64,000 bases of DNA, from contig NZ_RQVR01000013.1 in the NCBI RefSeq assembly GCF_003865365.1, positions 1-64,000 of the forward strand, written 5' to 3'. The translations under genes were made by a program, and so were the position numbers. The notes beneath the pieces are model-generated. The model searched no databases. It was not told where the DNA came from and worked only from the letters and a program-made list of their open reading frames with translations. This document shows positions 44,284 through 52,118 of this stretch, in pieces (position 1 is the first letter of the stretch; each line of letters begins with the position of its first letter). This DNA comes from Flavobacterium macacae. Lineage in GTDB: Bacteria > Bacteroidota > Bacteroidia > Flavobacteriales > Flavobacteriaceae.

Positions 44284-44685
44284 CTATTTGATTTCTTGGC
44301 ACAATTCAATCAAAACCCCGTTAGTTCCCTTTGGATGCAAGAAGGCTACGAGTTTGTTATCGGCTCCTTTTTTAGGAATTTCGTTTAAAACGGTGAAGCC
44401 TTCTGATTTTAATCTTTCGATTTCTGAAACAATGTCTTCAACGTCAAAGGCGATGTGGTGGATCCCTTCGCCTTTTTTTTCCAGGAATTTGGCAATCGGG
44501 CTATCGGGAGTTGTAGCTTCCAATAGTTCGATTTTGTTTGGGCCGTTCATGAAAAAAGAGGTTTTTACGCCTTCGCTGGCCACTTCTTCCTGCTTGTAGG
44601 GCGGTGCTCCGAAGAGTTTTTCGAAGAGATCATTTGATATTTCTAAATTTTTGACGGCAATGCCGATGTGTTCTATTTTTCTCAT
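44284..44685 (-). CDS. mce: Methylmalonyl-CoA epimerase
   Basis: The enzyme interconverts the R and S forms of methylmalonyl-CoA between the mutase and propionyl-CoA carboxylase reactions. The 133-residue glyoxalase-fold protein has the metal ligands in KIEHIGIAVKNL, GEGIHHIAFDVED and LIELCQE, and the usual LFGAPPYKQEEV. The length is normal. It stands alone; mutase genes are not in the window. Confidence 0.95.
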   Translation of the reverse strand: MRKIEHIGIAVKNLEISNDLFEKLFGAPPYKQEEVASEGVKTSFFMNGPNKIELLEATTPDSPIAKFLEKKGEGIHHIAFDVEDIVSEIERLKSEGFTVLNEIPKKGADNKLVAFLHPKGTNGVLIELCQEIK

Positions 44686-44770
44686 GGTTTTAGTTTCTGT
44701 GTGGCGAAGTTACAAAGTCTAAAAGTTTTTCGCCAACGGTTGCAAAAGTTTAAAAGAAGCCTGAACGTCT

Positions 44771-44856
44771 GGAAATAGCCCCGATGCAAGGGAAAAGCCT
44801 TTTGTGGCGCTGTCAGCCATAAAAGCTTTGGAAAAGCAGCGGGAATTTCATTTAAA
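44771..44856. repeat. Intergenic hairpin element, copy 2 (TAGCCCCGAT family)
   Basis: ATAGCCCCGATGCAAGGGAAA begins this copy, and GGAAAAGCAGCGGGAA ends it, as in copy 1 at 25971. The middle forms a hairpin, GCCTTTTGTGGC against GCCATAAAAGCT, around GCTGTCA. The element creates the false upstream extension of the rbfA frame. Confidence 0.65.
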
Positions 44857-44956
44857 AAACGCCTTTAGTTGGGCTTCTGATCTTGAAACAAATATAAAAT
44901 TTTATTGGTTAAGAGAGTTTCAATCTTTTGACTTTAAGACTTTCGACTTAAAATCG

Positions 44957-44964
44957 TATTTTTG
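44957..44964 (+). promoter_or_regulatory. -7 promoter box (TATTTTTG) abutting the rbfA start codon
   Basis: TATTTTTG fits TAnnTTTG, and its final G is 5 bases before the ATG at 44969. Transcription is predicted to start at the ATG. Confidence 0.55.
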
Positions 44965-44968
44965 CAAA

Positions 44969-45361
44969 ATGGAAACAAATAGACAGAAAAAAATTGGAAG
45001 CGTACTGCAAAATGATTTGGTAGATATTCTTCAGGGAGAGGTGAGAAAAAACGGAATTTCAAATTTGATAATTTCGGTTTCTAAAGTGAATGTGACTTCA
45101 GATTTATCAGTGGCTTCAGTGCATTTAAGCATTTTTCCGACGGAAAGGGCTGCAGAAATTTTAGCTGCAATCAAGACAAATACGCCTTTGATCAAGCACG
45201 ATTTATCGCAAAGAGTTCGCTTGCAATTGCGCAAAGTTCCGAATTTGACGTTTTATATTGACGATTCTTTGGATTATATCGAGAAGATCAACAATGCGTT
45301 GAAAGGGAAAGAAAACCCGATTGAGAACCGTGACTTGTTAGAAAAAAGAAGAAAAGCCTAA
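44969..45361 (+). CDS. rbfA: Ribosome-binding factor A
   Basis: RbfA binds immature 30S subunits and helps process the 5' end of 16S rRNA. The 130-residue product begins METNRQKKIGSVLQNDLVDIL and has VSKVNVTSDLSVASVHLSIF and RVRLQLRKVPNLTFYIDDSLDY, the KH-type core. The frame is open to 44804, but that part is a repeat element and the promoter box at 44957 rules it out. The stop TAA is directly followed by the TTG start of the permease gene, so translation is coupled. Confidence 0.94.
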   Translation: METNRQKKIGSVLQNDLVDILQGEVRKNGISNLIISVSKVNVTSDLSVASVHLSIFPTERAAEILAAIKTNTPLIKHDLSQRVRLQLRKVPNLTFYIDDSLDYIEKINNALKGKENPIENRDLLEKRRKA

Positions 45362-46555
45362 TTGAATTTTCCATTTTACATAGCAAAACGTTACACCGTC
45401 AGTTTCAGCAAAAGCAGCGCCATTAATATCATTACTGGAATTGCTTCGCTGGGGATTATTGTGGGTGCGTGCGCTTTGTTTGTGGTGCTTTCAGTCTTTA
45501 GCGGCTTGCGCGATTTCAGCCTTTCGTTCTCAAATGATTTTGACCCCGACTTGAAAATCACGAATACGCTGGGCAAATCTTTGGTGGTTTCTGACCAGCA
45601 AGAAAAGGAAATCAAAGCGATTGATGGCGTTGTTTCTTACAGCAAAACCATTGAAGAACGCGTGCTTTTTTTATACAACGGAAAGGAAGTTGTCACTTAT
45701 TTAAAAGGCGTTGACAGCTTGTATTCAAAAGTAAATAATGTTGAAAAAAGCCTTTATTTGGGAAATTGGTTGCAACCAAATTCGCCTGAAGTGGTGATTG
45801 GCCACGGCATTTTCCAAAAACTTTCGCTGAGTTTTGATTATAGCATTCCGTTGGAAGTATATGTTCCAAAACCTGGAAAAGGCGCAATTGACCCGAAACA
45901 GGCTTTTAATGTTTCGAAAATTTTGCCTACTGGAATTTACGCAGTGAGCGAAGAATTAGACAATAAATATGTTTTTGCCGATTTAGGCCTGGCGCAAGAA
46001 TTGCTTCAGTTTAAGCCCAATCAAGTATCGGGAATTGAATTTAAATTAAAATCTGGTGCAAACCAAGGCGCAATTTCAGATCAGCTCCAAACGATTTTTG
46101 CCCATAAAATCACGATTAAAAACCGGGAGCAGATGAATGATTCGCTTTATAAAATGCTGAATACCGAGCAAACCGCGCTGTATTTGATTTTTACCTTGGT
46201 GATTATTCTGACGCTTTTCACTTTGGCCGGAGCCATAATCATGCTGATCATTGACAAGCAGAAAAACTTAAAAACACTTTACAATTTGGGTGTGGAAGTC
46301 AAAAATTTGAGAAAAATATTTTTACTTCAGGGCACCATCTTGACTGTTGTAGGCGGCTCCATAGGATTGGCTTTAGGAATTGGAATCGTTTTGCTGCAGC
46401 AAGAATTTTTGCTCGTAATGATTACCAGCAGCATGCCTTATCCTGTGATTTTTAATATTGAAAATGTGCTGCTTGTTTTGGCCACGATTTTCACTTTAGG
46501 ATTTATTTCTTCGTTAATCGCCTCAAGCAGAGTCACTAAAAAACTCTTGGAGTAA
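45362..46555 (+). CDS. FtsX/LolC-E-family ABC transporter permease
   Basis: The 397-residue permease has the LolC/LolE topology: an N-terminal membrane helix (ITGIASLGIIVGACALFVVLSVFSGL, quoted from two adjacent segments), a large periplasmic domain (about 50-265), and three helices at the C-terminus. FSKSSAINIITGIASLGI is typical of lipoprotein-release permeases. No ATPase is adjacent. It begins with TTG immediately after the rbfA stop, with no gap. By family it would help move lipoproteins from the inner membrane; other MacB-like roles are possible. Confidence 0.88.
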   Translation: MNFPFYIAKRYTVSFSKSSAINIITGIASLGIIVGACALFVVLSVFSGLRDFSLSFSNDFDPDLKITNTLGKSLVVSDQQEKEIKAIDGVVSYSKTIEERVLFLYNGKEVVTYLKGVDSLYSKVNNVEKSLYLGNWLQPNSPEVVIGHGIFQKLSLSFDYSIPLEVYVPKPGKGAIDPKQAFNVSKILPTGIYAVSEELDNKYVFADLGLAQELLQFKPNQVSGIEFKLKSGANQGAISDQLQTIFAHKITIKNREQMNDSLYKMLNTEQTALYLIFTLVIILTLFTLAGAIIMLIIDKQKNLKTLYNLGVEVKNLRKIFLLQGTILTVVGGSIGLALGIGIVLLQQEFLLVMITSSMPYPVIFNIENVLLVLATIFTLGFISSLIASSRVTKKLLE

Positions 46556-46705
46556 TCTTTTACTCAAAAAATAATTCTACATTTGTACACAAAATTACTG
46601 CCTTATGATTGTTTTTGTCCAGGCCTAGCCCTTTTTAGGTCATTTGATTAGCTCTTATTGTTGCCAAAACAACTTCTGGCGGCGTTCACTTTTTATTATC
46701 AAATT

Positions 46706-48130
46706 ATGACAAAGACAGAAAAACCCAATTTTTTATCCAGAATAATTACTGTTACCAAACAATCGCTTCGCGGAGAAGCCGACTTTGATTACACATCCGG
46801 AAACATCAGAAAAGCCGTTATTTTATTAGCGATTCCGATGGTTTTAGAGATGATGATGGAATCGGTTTTTGCCTTGGTCGATTTATATTTCGTAGGCCAT
46901 TTAGAAAACAGCAGTTTCGCCATACAGACCGTTGGCCTGACCGAATCCGTCCTGACCATCATCTATTCACTTGCCATCGGATTAAGCATGGCTGCAACAG
47001 CAGTGGTTGCCCGAAGAATTGGCGAGAAAGATCCAATAAAAGCAGCAAAAGCCGGAATGCAGGCAGTTGTAATTTCATTAGTATTAAATGCAGTAATCAG
47101 TTTCTTCGGATTCATTTATGCAACAGAAATCCTAATGTTGATGGGCGCTTCGGAAGAAGCCGCCCTGCACGGAACCGCTTTTATGCAGATCATGATGGCC
47201 GGAAGCAGTTCGATCGTATTGTTGTTTTTGATCAACGGAATTTTTCGTGGTGCCGGAAACGCTGCCATCGCCATGAAAAGCTTGTGGATTGCCAACATCT
47301 GCAATATTATTTTATGTCCGATTTTAATTAATGGTTTCGGACCGATTCCTGCTTTTGGGCTGACTGGCGCCGCAATGGCAACGACGACCGGAAGAACGAT
47401 CGGCGTTTTATATCAAGCCTATCATTTATTCAACGGAAAAGGCGTTTTAAAAATTATCGGAAGCTATTTTATTCCAGATTTTAACCAAATTAAAGCAATT
47501 GTAAAAGTGGCCGCACCGGGGATTTTACAATTTGTAATTGCGTCTTGCAGTTGGATTTTCTTGGCGAAATTAGTGGCCGAAACTGGTGGTGACCACGGTT
47601 CGGCAGGTTACCAAACCGCCCTGCGGATCATGATGTTTTTCATTTTGCCCGCTTGGGGATTGAGCAATGCCGCAGCAACTTTGGTGGGGCAAAATTTAGG
47701 TGCAAAACAAGTCGACAGAGCCGTGAAATCAGTAATGCAGACCGCAAAATACAATGTGATTTTTATGGCAACCATTATGGTCATCACTTTAATTGGCGCT
47801 GAATATATTGCCGCTTTTTTCACGAACGATGTTTTGGTGCAAAGCATTGCTGTGGAAGCGATTCGAATTATGAGCTTAGGTTATATTTTCTACGGAATCG
47901 GGATGGTGTTAATCAGCACTTTTAACGGAGCCGGCGATACGTGGACACCGACCTGGATTAATTTCTTCGGATTTTGGCTGTTCCAAATTCCAATGGCTTA
48001 TGTCTTGGCGAAGGTTTTAAATATGGGACCGACTGGCGTTTTCTTGGCCATACCGATTGCGGAAACAGCGATAACCATTGCCGGATATATTTTGTTCAAG
48101 AAAGGAAAATGGAAGACGATTGAGGTTTAA
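46706..48130 (+). CDS. MATE-family efflux transporter
   Basis: MATE carriers export cationic drugs or metabolites against Na+ or H+. The 474-residue product has 12 membrane helices in two related halves. The family's first-helix region is AVILLAIPMVLEMMMESVFALVD, followed by AIGLSMAATAVVARRIGE; the second half has ASCSWIFLAKLVAETGGD and AAATLVGQNLGAKQ. I start at ATG 46706 (MTKTEKPNF); the longer frame from 46658 lacks similarity to the family N-terminus. A TACATTTG box near 46583 leaves a leader of about 110 bases. It converges with dusB. Confidence 0.93.
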   Translation: MTKTEKPNFLSRIITVTKQSLRGEADFDYTSGNIRKAVILLAIPMVLEMMMESVFALVDLYFVGHLENSSFAIQTVGLTESVLTIIYSLAIGLSMAATAVVARRIGEKDPIKAAKAGMQAVVISLVLNAVISFFGFIYATEILMLMGASEEAALHGTAFMQIMMAGSSSIVLLFLINGIFRGAGNAAIAMKSLWIANICNIILCPILINGFGPIPAFGLTGAAMATTTGRTIGVLYQAYHLFNGKGVLKIIGSYFIPDFNQIKAIVKVAAPGILQFVIASCSWIFLAKLVAETGGDHGSAGYQTALRIMMFFILPAWGLSNAAATLVGQNLGAKQVDRAVKSVMQTAKYNVIFMATIMVITLIGAEYIAAFFTNDVLVQSIAVEAIRIMSLGYIFYGIGMVLISTFNGAGDTWTPTWINFFGFWLFQIPMAYVLAKVLNMGPTGVFLAIPIAETAITIAGYILFKKGKWKTIEV

Positions 48131-48149
48131 AAAGTTATAAATTAAAAAA

Positions 48150-48198
48150 AATTCTAAGTTGCAAAGTTTAGCACTTCACCTCTTAGAATCTTTTTCTA
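48150..48198. terminator. Bidirectional terminator between MATE gene and dusB
   Basis: ATTCTAAG (48151-48158) pairs with CTTAGAAT (48182-48189), with A-rich and T-rich flanks. The loop is 23 bases long. Confidence 0.65.
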
Positions 48199-48223
48199 AT
48201 ATCATTATATTTTAAAAATTTAT

Positions 48224-49228
48224 TTATTGCTGCACAAACTGAAAGCTTCCGAAAACTTCAGTGATTTCTTCTAAAGTTTTGTACAATCCGTCGGCATCAT
48301 TTGTTGTAACCAAGCGTTGTTTGTATTCTTTAAAACCTGGAATTCCTTTGAAATAATTGGTATAATGCCTTCTCATTTCCACAATCCCGATGTGTTCGCC
48401 TTTCCAGTCCATTGACCAAGTCAGGTGATTTCTGGCTGCTTCCACTCTATCTTCCATTGTTGGCGGCGCTAATTTTTCTCCGGTTTTAAAATAATGCTTG
48501 ATTTCATTAAAAATCCACGGATAACCAATTGCCGCACGGCCAATCATCATTCCGTCAAGGCCAAAACGATTTTTATATTCTAATGCTTTTTCTGGTGAAT
48601 CAATATCTCCGTTTCCAAAAATCGGCATCGTGATTCTCGGATTATTTTTCACTCTTTCGATGTGCGTCCAGTCTGAATGACCTTTATACATCTGCGCTCT
48701 CGTGCGTGCATGGACGGTCAAAGCTTGAACTCCGATGTCTTGCAATCTTTCGGCAACCTCATCAATATTTATAGAATCTTCGTCCCAACCCAATCTGGTT
48801 TTTACTGTTACCGGAAGATGCGTGCTTTTGATAACCGCTTTTGTCAAGCGAACCATCAAATCCACATCTTTCAATACGCCAGCCCCGGCTCCTTTGCAAA
48901 CTACTTTTTTTACGGGACAGCCGTAATTGATGTCTACTATATCAGGGCGAACGGTTTCAACAATTTTTGCAGAAAGCGCCATCGCTTCTTCATCGCCTCC
49001 AAAAATCTGGATTCCGATTGGGCGTTCATAATCAAAAATGTCTAACTTTTGGCGGCTTTTCATGGCATCGCGAATCAGCCCTTCGGAAGAAATAAATTCG
49101 CTATACATCATATCAGCACCGTGAAGCTTGCACAACCTGCGGAAAGGCGGGTCGCTGACGTCTTCCATCGGAGCTAAAAGCAAAGGGAAATCGGGTAATT
49201 CTATGTTGCCAATCTTGACCATCTTCAA
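48224..49228 (-). CDS. dusB: tRNA-dihydrouridine synthase DusB-type
   Basis: Dus enzymes reduce uridines in the tRNA D loop with FMN and NADPH. The 334-residue product has LLLAPMEDVSDPPFRRLCKLHGAD (two parts of the FMN site), the catalytic Cys in DINYGCPVKKVVCKGAGAG, VKTRLGWDED, the tRNA-contact HARTRAQMYKG and FGNGDIDSP. This combination is of the DusB type. The length is normal. The gene is followed by the convergent MATE gene. Confidence 0.94.
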   Translation of the reverse strand: MKMVKIGNIELPDFPLLLAPMEDVSDPPFRRLCKLHGADMMYSEFISSEGLIRDAMKSRQKLDIFDYERPIGIQIFGGDEEAMALSAKIVETVRPDIVDINYGCPVKKVVCKGAGAGVLKDVDLMVRLTKAVIKSTHLPVTVKTRLGWDEDSINIDEVAERLQDIGVQALTVHARTRAQMYKGHSDWTHIERVKNNPRITMPIFGNGDIDSPEKALEYKNRFGLDGMMIGRAAIGYPWIFNEIKHYFKTGEKLAPPTMEDRVEAARNHLTWSMDWKGEHIGIVEMRRHYTNYFKGIPGFKEYKQRLVTTNDADGLYKTLEEITEVFGSFQFVQQ

Positions 49229-49327
49229 TTATTTTGGTGCAAAATTACAAAATTTAGATTTAAGAAAACCTTAATTGCCTCGCAGCCTGCACTGAAATAC
49301 TTTGATAAATTGCAGCAAATTTAGAGG

Positions 49328-49360
49328 TGTCACACTTTGTCACACTTTCTGTCACACTTT
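49328..49360 (+). repeat. Triple direct repeat TGTCACACTTT
   Basis: TGTCACACTTT occurs at 49328-49338, 49338-49348 and 49350-49360, with spacings of 10 and 12 bases. It is about 100 bases upstream of the T9SS type A gene at 49462 and could be a set of regulator-binding sites. Confidence 0.7.
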
Positions 49361-49461
49361 GTAATGGTTGAAAAGACTGACCTTTGTTTATTTTGGAGTA
49401 AAATTGTACTCTTATTATGATGCAAATCAGATGACAAACAAATTACATTAAAACAGCACTT

Positions 49462-50337
49462 ATGAAAAGAATTTTACTATTGCTTTTATGTCTTGGCGGC
49501 TTACAAGCAGCTTTGGCTCAAGCTCCAACAATTACGGGAGATACCATGATGTGTCCTTACACGGATGGAACGGCAACAATTACCAACGGAATCACCTATG
49601 ATTCTTACCAGTGGTTTTCTAAATTTTGGTTTACAGAGGATGAGTATGTTGCGATTGAAGGAGCAACTGCGGCGTCCTTTACTTATGACTGGTTTACTTA
49701 TGACCAATCGTTATTTAAAGTGGTGGTTACCCTAAACAATGAAACTTTTGAGTCAAATGCCATTCAAATTGATAGCTATAACTGGATGGGCTTTAGCGTT
49801 AATTACCCGATTGACAATGACACAATGACTTACAATCCGGATACAGAAGGTTTTTTTCTTTGTGAGGGTGCAACTGTTTTACTTTCTACCAACGAATTTT
49901 TTATCAATATGGAATGGTACAAAGACGGAGTATTACTTCCTGGAGAAACTGGAAACACTTATTTGATTACAGGCCCCGGTTCTTATCATGCCGTTGGATA
50001 TGCGGGTGTTTGCCCTCAGAATTCTAACTCTAATGTTGGCCAGCCGATTGTTGTGGATATGAATTCAGAATGTAATTTAAGTATTGACAATCCTGAATTG
50101 GCTTCAACTATAAAACTGTATCCAAATCCTGCAAAAAATTTCTTGAATTTAGAATTAGGAAACTCTTCAGAATTTACTTCTTACAGCATTATTGACATTT
50201 CAGGAAAAGTTTTGGCAGAGCAAACTATTACTTCTGAAAATAACATCATTCCGGTTAATCATCTTTCGGACGGATTTTACATCTTGAAATTAGACGGAAA
50301 CAATTTCAGCACCACAAAAAAGTTTATCAAAAACTAA
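49462..50337 (+). CDS. T9SS type A cargo protein with Ig-like modules
   Basis: The 291-residue product has a signal peptide (MKRILLLLLCLGGLQAALA-Q). Two Ig-like modules follow, about 22-110 (PTITGDTMMCPYTDGTATIT, DSYQWF) and 115-205 (FFLCEGATVLLSTNEFFINMEW, YKDGVLLPGETGNTYLI). The C-terminal sorting domain (about 218-291) has IKLYPNPAKNFLNLEL, ISGKVLAEQ, LSDGFYILKLDG and TKKFIKN. It should be exported by the T9SS. The function is unknown. A triple repeat about 100 bases upstream may control it. A terminator follows. Confidence 0.9.
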   Translation: MKRILLLLLCLGGLQAALAQAPTITGDTMMCPYTDGTATITNGITYDSYQWFSKFWFTEDEYVAIEGATAASFTYDWFTYDQSLFKVVVTLNNETFESNAIQIDSYNWMGFSVNYPIDNDTMTYNPDTEGFFLCEGATVLLSTNEFFINMEWYKDGVLLPGETGNTYLITGPGSYHAVGYAGVCPQNSNSNVGQPIVVDMNSECNLSIDNPELASTIKLYPNPAKNFLNLELGNSSEFTSYSIIDISGKVLAEQTITSENNIIPVNHLSDGFYILKLDGNNFSTTKKFIKN

Positions 50338-50342
50338 TACCA

Positions 50343-50378
50343 AAAAAAAGCGACTGCAATAAACAGTCGCTTTTTTAC
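50343..50378. terminator. Bidirectional terminator
   Basis: AAAAAAGCGACTG pairs with CAGTCGCTTTTTT. It separates the T9SS gene and the convergent L,D-transpeptidase gene. Confidence 0.85.
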
Positions 50379-50397
50379 TCTATAATTATCAAAATTT

Positions 50398-51966
50398 TTA
50401 TTTATATAATAGCGATGCCAATCTGCCGTCTCTTTTGTAAACATCTTCAAAAAAGCTTACATTTCCGTTTTCATCAGCTCCAGCAGTAAAGTAGGCAATA
50501 TATACCGGGATTTTTTTCTTCAATCCATAATTTTTCTCTGTTCCGGCGCTCATCGCTTCGTCAATTTTTTTAGAATTCCAGTTTTTGTCATCTTCTAAAA
50601 TCGCGTTCGCCAATTCTTTTGCTTTCTCCACGCGAACGCAACCATGGCTGAATGCGCGGCTTTCTTTTTCATACAGCCCTTTTGCCGGCGAATCGTGCAG
50701 GTAAATATTATTTGAATTGGGGAACATAAATTTTACCAAACCTAAAGAGTTGGTAGGCCCAGGCTTTTGGCGAACCGTGTTTCCGTTCCATTCCATATTG
50801 TGCTGCGCCAAATAATTGCTGTTTTTGGCAATTGCGGGCTTGATTTCGTTTTCCAAAATACTTTTCGGAATATTCCAGTACGGACTGAATACCAAATAAC
50901 TCATCTGGCCGCTGAAAACAACGGTTTGATGCAGTTCTTTTCCGACCACCACATTTGATTCTAATTTCAATTTTCCGTCTTTAATGTAGCGCATTTTATA
51001 CGAAGGAATGTTTACCGCAATATAATTTCCTCCTTTGATGAAATTTGGAGAAATCCATCGGCAACGTTCCATATTAACCACAATTGTTTTGATTCTTTCT
51101 TGTACCGAAATATTCAAATCTTTGACCAAGTTGGACCCGATCAATTGATCCGGAACTTGATTGTTTTTCAACTGATAAGCTGTGATTGCTTTTACTAATT
51201 CTTCGTCATAAACGTTGGAACCCGAATCTTTGCTCAAGTCACCCGAAGCAACAAGCCGTTTTCTGACTTGCAAAATTGTGGCAGAACTGTCGCCGGGCTT
51301 TAAAGATTTCACCCCTTCTTCTAACGCAATTGTTCCCCAACCGCCTTTTTTCTCAATTTCTCTGTATTTCTGCAATCCCTTTTTTAAGTTGTAATATTGC
51401 GGAATCATCTCTGAATCATCTTTTCTCAAAAGCGTCGGATCTTTCATCAACGTATCCAAGTAGGCTACAAAAGATGTTTTTTCTCGAGGTAGATACCATC
51501 CGGTTTGCTTGCTTTCTTTTGTATCCAAACCTTGGTACACATTTTTAGCGTAAAAAAAATACATGGCCGAAACCAAAAGTTCAGAATTTGCATTTGGTTT
51601 TTTATTTGAGTTTTCGTAGAAAATAGTGTCAATTTGGTCTTTGTAAGGCACTTTTACCGGAACTCCTTCCGCATCAATTTGATTTACCTGATTAAAAACG
51701 GCTTCAGCAAATTCGATCACGCCGCCTTTGTCAAACCACAAATAATGATAATCGTGCTTTTTGTAAAGCTGCCTAATATCTGATTCGAATTCTTTGTAAT
51801 CAGGATATTTAGTAAAAAAACCAGCCACTTCGGTACTGTCAAACTGAATGACCCTGTCTTCGGGATTTACCTCAATATCTGACAAATCTTTTTCTTTCTT
51901 TTTACAAGAAACCACCGAAAGAGAAGCCATCAGGGAGATCAATAAAATTAAAAATATTCTTTTCAT
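50398..51966 (-). CDS. L,D-transpeptidase (YcbB-like), lipoprotein
   Basis: The enzyme makes 3-3 crosslinks in peptidoglycan or anchors proteins to it. The signal peptide ends at a lipobox (SVVSC-KKK). An N-terminal scaffold (about 30-240) is followed by a peptidoglycan-binding helical unit (LKPGDSSATILQVRKRLVAS, about 245-300) and the YkuD catalytic domain, with IYLHDSP and the nucleophile C443 in FSHGCVRV. The order matches E. coli YcbB/LdtD. I start at ATG 51966 (MKRIFLILLIS) because the 22-codon extension disrupts the signal peptide. 522 residues. Confidence 0.93.
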   Translation of the reverse strand: MKRIFLILLISLMASLSVVSCKKKEKDLSDIEVNPEDRVIQFDSTEVAGFFTKYPDYKEFESDIRQLYKKHDYHYLWFDKGGVIEFAEAVFNQVNQIDAEGVPVKVPYKDQIDTIFYENSNKKPNANSELLVSAMYFFYAKNVYQGLDTKESKQTGWYLPREKTSFVAYLDTLMKDPTLLRKDDSEMIPQYYNLKKGLQKYREIEKKGGWGTIALEEGVKSLKPGDSSATILQVRKRLVASGDLSKDSGSNVYDEELVKAITAYQLKNNQVPDQLIGSNLVKDLNISVQERIKTIVVNMERCRWISPNFIKGGNYIAVNIPSYKMRYIKDGKLKLESNVVVGKELHQTVVFSGQMSYLVFSPYWNIPKSILENEIKPAIAKNSNYLAQHNMEWNGNTVRQKPGPTNSLGLVKFMFPNSNNIYLHDSPAKGLYEKESRAFSHGCVRVEKAKELANAILEDDKNWNSKKIDEAMSAGTEKNYGLKKKIPVYIAYFTAGADENGNVSFFEDVYKRDGRLASLLYK

Positions 51967-52060
51967 AGGATTGTTTTTGTTTTTAATAAATATACCAATT
52001 AAAAGCAACATCTTAAAAAACACCACAAACATCTAATATTTTTTTAACATTTGGAAACAC

Positions 52061-52095
52061 AAAACCCGATTCCAAATTATGGAAATCGGGTTTTA
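52061..52095. terminator. Terminator between two minus-strand genes
   Basis: AAAACCCGATTCC and GGAAATCGGGTTTT form a stem with flanking A/T runs. It isolates the L,D-transpeptidase gene from the gene upstream. Confidence 0.82.
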
Positions 52096-52118
52096 GGAAT
52101 TTTAAGAAATAGAGTGCT

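Noticed and set aside
44804..44968. 55-codon upstream extension of rbfA
   Set aside because: It is translated from the hairpin repeat element and lies upstream of a promoter box at 44957.
49328..49360. CRISPR-like array at the TGTCACACTTT repeats
   Set aside because: The units are 11 bases with no spacers of constant length, and no cas gene is near.
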